Assembly: GCA_002321305.1 (NCBI GenBank)
Contig: DCMF01000101.1
Coordinates: forward strand, 1-17,009
Origin: Verrucomicrobia bacterium UBA1629
Lineage (GTDB): Bacteria; Verrucomicrobiota; Kiritimatiellia; RFP12; UBA1067
Length of the DNA: 17,009 nucleotides
Direction of reading: 5' to 3'
The number at the start of each line of letters is the position of its first letter. The first letter of the stretch is position 1. Of the stretch, positions 13,242 to 17,009 are shown piece by piece. The translations under genes and the position numbers were made by a program. A model generated the notes under the pieces. It was given only the letters and a program-made list of their open reading frames with translations, was not told where the DNA came from and ran no database searches.

Positions 13242-13558
13242 TAGGCGATTGAAAACAAGCGGATATGGCCTTCCGCCAGATTCCGCAGCCCGTGCGCCAC
13301 GCCCGCTGGCGCAAGATTTTTCTGCCCGAATTCCCATGGGAAAACCGAGTGAAGGGCAAGGCCGCGCCAACGGATATGGCGGTTGAGGCCGGCGAAGAAT
13401 CCGAGAATATTTTTTCGGATGCCGAGGGCGCAATAGAATCCCCCATGCTGGGGGATTATCCGCACCGTTGCGCCCTCGCGGCGTCTATTTCTGCCCGAAA
13501 TCCTCATCTTGCGCCACCTCCGCTGGCCGATGCCGTTGTCCCTGTCCGTTTCCTTTCG
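13242..13558. other. Gene-free structured region with nested inverted repeats
   Basis: No credible gene lies here. An 11-bp arm at 13423-13433 pairs with 13468-13478 and encloses a perfect 8-bp hairpin (13437-13444 with 13450-13457, loop ATGCT). Other elements are a 7-bp stem (13293-13299 with 13307-13313) followed by a T run on the plus strand, the 12-bp palindrome TTCCCATGGGAA (13331-13342), and a 6-bp stem with an AT-rich loop (13399-13420). Direct repeats include CGGATATGG (13260, 13371), TTTCTGCCCGAA (about 13318, 13488) and TGCGCCAC (13293, 13510). It could be an origin, a structured RNA or a recombination site. Confidence 0.6.
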
Positions 13559-13900
13559 TCAAAGCGTCTTGCGGATCGCGTCCGCGACGTCTGGGTTCAA
13601 CTTGCGGATCGCGTCAAGCAACTGATGCGACATCTGAAGTCGCAAGTCGGAGAACTCGCGTGGTGTATGCCCAATCTCGTATTCGAGATGCTCCATCGCG
13701 GCAAGGGTTCTGTGCAAGCGTACAAATGGGTGAATGTACGTCCTGTTGAAGTCGCGAGTGTCGTTGCCAAGGCTTCGCAATGACCTCAGCATCCATTCGC
13801 AGATGCAGACACGCACTGGCGTGTGCTGGTTTGCGTCTGTCAGTTCGCGCCAGTATTCGAGTTTCGCGTCGGATGGCATGGGGATGGTAATCGGTTTCAT
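13559..13900 (-). CDS. Hypothetical helical protein, 113 aa
   Basis: The start at 13898-13900 (MKPITIPMPSDAKLEYW) has the A-rich leader GAAAGAGACAAC. A much longer reading upstream is Arg/Gln-rich and lies over the preceding gene in another frame. The protein is mainly helical, with VRVCICEWMLRSLRSLG, RTLAAMEHLEYEIG and QLLDAIRKLNPDVADAIR. No known motif. It is the last gene of the first leftward unit, directly before the structured region. Confidence 0.7.
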   Translation of the reverse strand: MKPITIPMPSDAKLEYWRELTDANQHTPVRVCICEWMLRSLRSLGNDTRDFNRTYIHPFVRLHRTLAAMEHLEYEIGHTPREFSDLRLQMSHQLLDAIRKLNPDVADAIRKTL

Positions 13901-13941
13901 GTTGTCTCTTTCATCCAAAATGCGGTTTTCGCGGTCATGGG

Positions 13942-14238
13942 TCACGCCTCCAAGACATCTTTGCCAGCTTCGTCGGTGACATACCCAAGACTGTGACCCT
14001 CTACATCGAAACCTGCGATGCCGCCGTATTTGGTCTTGTAGATGTCGCCATAGGCGTGCGCCCATCTGTCTCCGTTGCAACGTTCTTTTGCCAAGATGCG
14101 TTTGATTCCGCGTTCCGTCGCGATCTTGCGTTCCCATGTGCCGCATTCGCCCTCTCCGCTGACAATCCAGTAGACTTGTGTTGCTCTCATTCGCGATGTT
14201 TCCAGTTTCATGGATTTCCTCTTGCTTTTCGCGTTCAT
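13942..14238 (-). CDS. Hypothetical protein, 98 aa
   Basis: The ATG at 14236-14238 lies one base past the previous stop, with GAGGG upstream. A second ATG nine codons in (MKLETSRM, after AAGAGGAAATCC) is also plausible. The body reads TQVYWIVSGEGECGTWERKI, then an ATERGIKRILAKERCNGDRW helix and YGGIAGFDVEGHSLGYV. It may be a small alpha/beta protein. No family recognised. Codon use is slightly less GC-rich than in the core operon. Confidence 0.7.
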   Translation of the reverse strand: MNAKSKRKSMKLETSRMRATQVYWIVSGEGECGTWERKIATERGIKRILAKERCNGDRWAHAYGDIYKTKYGGIAGFDVEGHSLGYVTDEAGKDVLEA

Positions 14239-14239
14239 G

Positions 14240-14491
14240 TCAGCCCTCGTTGACCGTCTCCTCCGTGATGGCGTATGTCATGCGGTCGTTGTACCAGACG
14301 AGCCCGCTCCTGTGCCGGAGGTTGTGGCTGATGATCTCGCAGGCGATGTCGCCCTTGATTTGCCGGACAAGCCACTCCCGTGCCGACCGCTCCGTCCTGT
14401 GGACGCTCACGCACCCATCGTACTTTGGGTTGTCGCTGTTCTTGTCAACCACGACGAATGCCCATACTTTCTGCCGTTTCTTCTTCCTCAT
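14240..14491 (-). CDS. Possible internally started protein, 83 aa, in frame with the PRTase tail
   Basis: An ATG at 14489-14491 (MRKKKRQKVWAFVVVDK) is preceded by GGGAGGGAAACAGG, a ribosome site at least as good as those of neighbouring genes, and falls exactly at the end of the phosphoribosyltransferase domain. It may be a separate gene fused by loss of a stop, or a nested product made alongside the full-length protein. The C-terminal part includes GDIACEIISHNLRHRSGL and VWYNDRMTYAI. Family unknown. Confidence 0.45.
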   Translation of the reverse strand: MRKKKRQKVWAFVVVDKNSDNPKYDGCVSVHRTERSAREWLVRQIKGDIACEIISHNLRHRSGLVWYNDRMTYAITEETVNEG

Positions 14492-14938
14492 TCCTGTTTC
14501 CCTCCCTGTTGTCGCGAGGACAAGAAGCGTCGCGTCCGGGATTGCCGCACACGCGGCCCTGAACGTCGCGCCCGTGTCAACGCAGTTGTCGATGATGAAA
14601 ACCCGGCCATGCGGGACAGGCTGCCTGAGGCGCATCCGAATGGCCTCCGGCCTCCGTCCGGCCTTCTTGGCGGCATAGCTGCTGGCGTGCGGCTCGGCCT
14701 CCAGCGCGTCGCAGACGGACACGTCCGGGCGCGTCCGCCCGATGCACTCGGCCACGGCCAGCATCGTCGTCGCACGTCCGCGATGGGACGGCATGGGCAC
14801 GACGACTGCCCCGGCCGGAATGCGGCTGGCCATGAGTTCCGCCGCGCGGCGCAATGCCGACGGATTCCCGTCCTTCATGCGCAGGGCGAGATGGCGGAGC
14901 GAGCCGCCGTAGCGTCCGAATGCCTCAATCTGTTCCAT
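14240..14938 (-). CDS. Phosphoribosyltransferase with C-terminal extension, 232 aa
   Basis: Residues 1-~148 form a type I phosphoribosyltransferase of the ComF-like kind: VVVPMPSHRGRATTM (residues 45-59) is the usual pre-core strand and loop, and VFIIDNCVDTGATFRAA (113-129) is the PRPP-binding loop. The second acidic residue of the canonical DD pair is Asn here (IIDN). The ATLLVLATTGRE end is where ComF-type enzymes normally stop. About 83 more residues follow (KVWAFVVVDKNSDNP ... EWLVRQIKGD). The junction carries GGGAGG and an ATG at 14489-14491, so the tail may be translated separately. The substrate cannot be told; nucleotide salvage or base modification are options. The leader is A-rich (CAGACAGGAAACGAAC). 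Confidence 0.82.
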   Translation of the reverse strand: MEQIEAFGRYGGSLRHLALRMKDGNPSALRRAAELMASRIPAGAVVVPMPSHRGRATTMLAVAECIGRTRPDVSVCDALEAEPHASSYAAKKAGRRPEAIRMRLRQPVPHGRVFIIDNCVDTGATFRAACAAIPDATLLVLATTGRETGMRKKKRQKVWAFVVVDKNSDNPKYDGCVSVHRTERSAREWLVRQIKGDIACEIISHNLRHRSGLVWYNDRMTYAITEETVNEG

Positions 14939-14968
14939 GTTCGTTTCCTGTCTGAAATTGCAGAGTGG

Positions 14969-15455
14969 CTACAAGCCCGCCACTCGCGGGGGCGGACGCG
15001 GGGTGAAGATTCCCTTCCGCGTGCGCCATGCGTATCGCCGCACCTGCGCCTGTACTTGGTTGATCTCGGTCAAGCATGGTACGAACCCCAGAGCCGGTCG
15101 CATTGGCTTTCCCGTTCCAGCCGGCAAGTTGGCACCCCAGTCTCGCGGGGGATGCGCCGACGCATTACGCGCATCGGTCGCGGGCTGCTTTCAGACCTGT
15201 CGTGTCTCGGCATCGCCTTGCCTTTCCGCATCCATTCTCGCCGGGTGTCGCGGCACGCGGGCGTCACGTGCGCCGTTTGGCCAAATAGCCTGATAGATCG
15301 CCACGCTTCACGGACGTGGCGCGAGGATGCCTCCACCGAGTGCGTCTCCACGCTCATTTTGGCTTGCCTGCCGAGGTAGAGCTTGCCGACGACCAACACT
15401 GTCCTGACCTCAAGTTTCGGCTGGGGCTCCCCTATGCCGTAGCGCTTTCGCTCAT
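14969..15455 (-). pseudogene. Degraded or frameshifted gene after the 73-aa gene
   Basis: The ATG at 15453-15455 overlaps the upstream stop as ATGA, but its frame closes after seven codons. One extra base in the short A run at 15446-15448 would join it to an open frame reading KRYGIGEPQPKLEVR, then VLVVGKLYLGRQAK and VEASSRHVREAW. Near 15298 the protein-like signal moves to another frame (IYQAIWPNGARD), which has a TGA at 15191-15193 and then continues with PLAUSIBLE gene-like text (GFVPCLTEINQVQAQVRRYA), ending at 14969-14971. That last part could be a 44-aa gene from an ATG at 15101-15103. The 109-codon frame 15070-15399 has only a GTG start. The indels may be decay or sequence errors. Confidence 0.45.
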
Positions 15456-15673
15456 GCTGTGATTTCCTTCCTGTACGGCGTCACCTCGAACAGGGTCAGC
15501 CACAGCCCTCCGATGACGTAGCCGACGTGATACGTCTTCCCGTCTTTCCCGCCCACCATCATCCTGTCGGCGTGATCGCGGCAAAGCCTCTCGCACAGTT
15601 CCTTGCGCGGGTGCGCCAGCCCGTGGAACGTCTGGCCGTGCTGGTCAACGGCCATGTACACCTTGCCGCCCAT
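15452..15673 (-). CDS. Small hypothetical protein, 73 aa
   Basis: The ATG at 15671-15673 (MGGKVYMAVDQHGQTFHGL) follows GGAGG and lies one base after the previous stop. The protein has a beta-rich start, a helix (HPRKELCERLCRDHADRM) and YHVGYVIGGLWLTLFEV near the end. It looks like a compact alpha/beta fold. No family is recognised. Its stop overlaps the start of the degraded gene. Confidence 0.7.
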   Translation of the reverse strand: MGGKVYMAVDQHGQTFHGLAHPRKELCERLCRDHADRMMVGGKDGKTYHVGYVIGGLWLTLFEVTPYRKEITA

Positions 15674-15674
15674 G

Positions 15675-15794
15675 TCAGCGCCTCCATTCGATCTTGACGA
15701 CGACGTTCTTCGGCAGCTTCTTCGCCGGCCTGTAAAAGCCGACGGCCCGCCACGACGACCTGATGATGCTGCGCTCGACGCCATGCCTCTTCAT
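15675..15794 (-). CDS. Very small basic protein, 39 aa
   Basis: The ATG at 15792-15794 overlaps the upstream stop as ATGA, with GAGGCGGCG before it. The peptide is basic (MKRHGVERSIIRSSWRAVGF, ending VVVKIEWRR). Coupling on both sides supports it as a real gene despite its size. Function unknown. Confidence 0.55.
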   Translation of the reverse strand: MKRHGVERSIIRSSWRAVGFYRPAKKLPKNVVVKIEWRR

Positions 15795-16141
15795 TGCGCC
15801 GCCTCCTTCGCCTCCTTTTTGAGGATGGCCATGTACTCGTTCGCCCTGCGGTCTCCCTCCCACTTCCGCACGTATGCCATCGCCGCGTCTGGAGTGTCGA
15901 ACCCGATGAACGTCACGGAGCCGTACACGCTTCCGTCCCGCTCAATGCAGTAGTGGGCCATTGCACCCGCGCCCATGCTCCGCGCAAACTTCATCGAGCG
16001 GGCGCATCCGTATTCCGTGAACTTCAGGCTGATCGAACACTTGTTGTCCTTCCGCGTTCCAACTATCAGCTTGTAGAGGTACGAGCCGAGCTGTGGGTTG
16101 TGTCGAACCCCCACCGCGAAAAACTTTGCCATTGCCTTCAT
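15791..16141 (-). CDS. Hypothetical protein, 116 aa, first gene of the leftward unit
   Basis: The ATG at 16139-16141 (MKAMAKFFAVGVRHNPQL) follows GGAGAG. A GTG at 16211-16213 with AGGAGG before it could add 24 residues, so both starts are open. The protein alternates strands and helices: GSYLYKLIVGTRKDNKCSIS, an ARSMKFARSMG helix and YGSVTFIGFDTPDAAMAYV, ending in a Lys/Glu helix. It resembles small phage proteins of unknown role. It is directly downstream of the promoter at 16246-16275 and two palindromes. Confidence 0.7.
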   Translation of the reverse strand: MKAMAKFFAVGVRHNPQLGSYLYKLIVGTRKDNKCSISLKFTEYGCARSMKFARSMGAGAMAHYCIERDGSVYGSVTFIGFDTPDAAMAYVRKWEGDRRANEYMAILKKEAKEAAQ

Positions 16142-16161
16142 TGTCCTTGCCTCTCCTTTCA

Positions 16162-16174
16162 GGTAGCCGCCACC
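16162..16174. promoter_or_regulatory. Copy of palindrome GGTNGCSGCNACC in the leader of the 116-aa gene
   Basis: GGTAGCCGCCACC lies about 20 bp before the ATG at 16141 and about 65 bp into the predicted transcript. It could be a second, roadblock-type operator 95 bp (about nine turns) from the copy at 16257. Confidence 0.65.
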
Positions 16175-16245
16175 TTGGCGGCCAAAAATTCGGTTTTTCG
16201 GGCTGTCGGCCACCCGGCCTCCTTTTGACCCTCAAAACGGCGACT

Positions 16246-16275
16246 ATTTTACTACGGGTTGCGGCTACCTGTCAA
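16246..16275 (-). promoter_or_regulatory. Leftward sigma70-type promoter with operator in spacer (right-end unit)
   Basis: On the minus strand: TTGACA (16270-16275), an 18-bp spacer, and TAAAAT (16246-16251). GGTTGCGGCTACC (16257-16269) abuts the -35 box exactly as at 11080-11108, indicating shared control of the two units. Confidence 0.8.
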
Positions 16276-16306
16276 TAGGGAATTTTACTTTTTTTTACAA
16301 ACGCCA

Positions 16307-16335
16307 TTGACTGCCCACGCTCGGTGTGGTAGAAT
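16307..16335 (+). promoter_or_regulatory. Rightward sigma70-type promoter near the element end
   Basis: TTGACT (16307-16312), a 17-bp spacer, and TAGAAT (16330-16335). It diverges from the leftward promoter, with 31 bp between the -35 boxes. No palindrome lies in its spacer. A transcript would begin near 16342 and read through noncoding DNA into the tRNA fragment. Confidence 0.65.
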
Positions 16336-16548
16336 GCCCGAAAAATTTTCGCTTGTGAAGGGCGCGAGCCGAGCCGGATCGGCCTCCGAGGCCAGTTCTT
16401 GGTGTCTGTAGCCGCCACAGGAAGTGGCGCGCGGGCGTCTTTGGTGTGCGACCGCCCCAGCGGAAGTGGTGTGGTGATAGAAAGGTGATAGAAAGCGGTA
16501 TGCTCAATACGCGATATACGCCGAAAACGAGCCTGAAAACGCCTTCTT
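16336..16548 (+). other. Noncoding region between rightward promoter and tRNA fragment
   Basis: I see no credible gene. Features are the palindrome CGAAAAATTTTCG (16339-16351), a hairpin GGCCT/AGGCC (about 16381-16393), a degenerate copy of the operator, TGTAGCCGCCACA (16407-16419), two GGAAGTGG motifs (16420, 16462) and a tandem pair of GGTGATAGAAA (16473-16483, 16484-16494). The region could encode a short RNA or hold integrase arm sites. Confidence 0.4.
16473..16494. repeat. Tandem 11-bp repeat GGTGATAGAAA x2
   Basis: Two exact, adjacent copies, 11 bp each, so one helical turn apart. They lie about 55 bp from the tRNA fragment, the distance range at which tyrosine integrases have arm-type binding sites. 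Function is inferred. Confidence 0.5.
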
Positions 16549-16576
16549 CCCGGTTCGATCCCGGCCTTGGCCACCA
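16549..16576 (+). tRNA. 3' fragment of a tRNA gene, probable attachment site
   Basis: CCCGG (16549-16553), the T loop TTCGATC (16554-16560), CCGGC (16561-16565), acceptor strand CTTGGCC, A and CCA (ending 16576) make a tRNA 3' end. The outermost T-stem pair is mismatched (C-C). The required 5' strand GGCCAAG is absent upstream, so there is no complete tRNA. This is what remains at one end of an element integrated in a tRNA gene. It would put the element to the left and flanking chromosome to the right. Confidence 0.6.
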
Positions 16577-16779
16577 CTTCAAATACGCATCAGAGCCAAA
16601 AAAACAAGGGGTTTGTGCTGTCTTTGCATGACGTCGTTGGTGCGTTGATCTCGGTTACGAGGGGCGGTTTACCGCAGGGGTGGCGAAGTCGACAAAAGAA
16701 GTCTTAACGCCCTCTTTGTGCCAGCGGCGAAGCCGCGCTTTGCGGCTAAGGATGATAGCCCAGGGGGTTGCTTGCCGAT
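16577..16779. other. Flanking noncoding DNA with alternative hairpins
   Basis: I see no gene. GCGGC (16724-16728), GCCGC (16732-16736) and GCGGC (16742-16746) can form two mutually exclusive hairpins, as in an attenuator or terminator pair, but there is no T run. The segment is probably outside the element if the tRNA fragment marks its end. Confidence 0.4.
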
Positions 16780-16809
16780 TTGACGGCGTTGGATGGAAAG
16801 TGGTATAAT
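16780..16809 (+). promoter_or_regulatory. Near-consensus rightward promoter in flanking DNA
   Basis: TTGACG (16780-16785), an 18-bp spacer, and TATAAT (16804-16809). Transcription should begin near 16816. A second TATAAT at 16981-16986 lacks a recognisable -35 box. Confidence 0.7.
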
Positions 16810-16834
16810 TCATCCGTTTCATTGGCGGGGGAAG

Positions 16835-16969
16835 ATGCGAGTGAGCAGAAGCAGGCGAGAAAACACGGGCGGGGCGCGGCGGTTGACGGCGCGGCGCGCG
16901 GCGTGTGCTGAGACGCGCGAGAACGCGCGTCTGTGGGCTTGCGCCGAAATTTCTACCTCCCCTGTCTAA
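16835..16969 (+). CDS. Possible small ORF, 44 aa
   Basis: ATG at 16835-16837 follows GGGGGAAG and lies about 20 bases after the predicted start of transcription from the promoter at 16780-16809. The product is Arg-rich (MRVSRSRRENTGGARRLTAR) and ends ENARLWACAEISTSPV. A perfect 9-bp hairpin (16911-16919 with 16924-16932) lies within it, so the transcript may instead be a noncoding RNA. Low confidence. Confidence 0.25.
   Translation: MRVSRSRRENTGGARRLTARRAACAETRENARLWACAEISTSPV
16911..16932. other. Perfect 9-bp GC-rich hairpin
   Basis: AGACGCGCG (16911-16919) and CGCGCGTCT (16924-16932) form a 9-bp stem with a 4-base loop (AGAA). No T run follows, so intrinsic termination is doubtful. Confidence 0.55.
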
Positions 16970-17009
16970 TCCGTTTGTAGTATAATGCCCCCCGTTCCTA
17001 CCCGGTGTG

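Noticed and set aside
13293..13321. Intrinsic terminator on the plus strand
   Set aside because: The stem and T run fit, but there is no plus-strand gene or promoter upstream to terminate. Kept as part of the structured region.
14210..15379. 389-codon plus-strand ORF
   Set aside because: It is antisense to the phosphoribosyltransferase and the degraded gene; composition is Arg/Pro/Ala-rich with no ribosome site.
16391..16576. tmRNA or intron-containing tRNA ending at the CCA
   Set aside because: GGCCAG at 16391 pairs partly with the acceptor strand, but it already forms a local hairpin, and no D arm, anticodon arm or tag-peptide frame could be found.
16272..16582. Two minus-strand ORFs beginning VAKAGIEPG and KWWPRPGSNRE
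   Set aside because: These are the typical spurious translations of a tRNA T arm read in reverse. There is no ribosome site or family.
1..17009. CRISPR array, insertion sequence or diversity-generating retroelement
   Set aside because: No regularly spaced long repeats, no transposase or reverse transcriptase, and no template/variable repeat pair were seen.

Overview
The window looks like the early (replication, recombination and accessory) region of a temperate phage or phage-derived integrative element in a high-GC bacterium. Nearly every credible gene is on the minus strand, and they are packed as a leftward train of short, often translationally coupled ORFs. The host cannot be named from this sequence. 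The gene families (RecT, Cas4-like nuclease, DUF1351, DUF932, DUF2786, Lar, helicase loader) are ordinary for tailed phages of gut or environmental bacteria. No integrase, structural or lysis gene is visible.

Layout from right to left. Positions ~16577-17009 look like flanking DNA, with one near-consensus rightward promoter, hairpins and a possible 44-codon ORF. At 16549-16576 is the 3' part of a tRNA gene (T arm, acceptor strand, CCA) with no 5' half, as expected for an attachment site. Just inside it are two divergent sigma70-type promoters, at 16246-16275 (leftward) and 16307-16335 (rightward). The leftward one starts a run of small unknown genes, a degraded gene (14969-15455), a phosphoribosyltransferase with an extra C-terminal domain (14240-14938) and two more unknowns. 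A gene-free, highly structured stretch (13242-13558) follows, then a second leftward promoter (13213-13241) serving two unknown genes and a DUF932 gene. A third leftward promoter (11080-11108) opens the core operon: two small proteins, a ribbon-helix-helix-like protein, a winged-helix excisionase-like protein, a small membrane protein, RecT, a PD-(D/E)XK Fe-S nuclease, a replication initiator-like protein, a DnaC-type helicase loader, DUF1351 and DUF2786 proteins. From 4461 down to 1 lies an accessory string of small genes, many with ATGA overlaps, including an acyl carrier protein, a Lar-like zinc protein, a MazG-like pyrophosphatase and a small lipoprotein. The last gene runs off the left edge.

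How it may work together: the core operon supplies single-strand annealing recombination (nuclease + RecT + DUF1351) and helicase loading (initiator + loader). A 13-bp palindrome, GGTNGCSGCNACC, occurs eight times, plus one degenerate copy. Two copies fill the -35/-10 spacer of the promoters at 16246-16275 and 11080-11108, so it is probably the operator of an element-encoded repressor. A separate array of four helically phased direct repeats precedes the MazG-like gene. The most notable items are this operator family, the phage-encoded acyl carrier protein, the phosphoribosyltransferase fusion, the structured region at 13242-13558 and the repeat-rich core of the initiator gene. Single-base frame disruptions near 15447 and 2344 break the local coupling pattern and may be sequencing errors or real decay.
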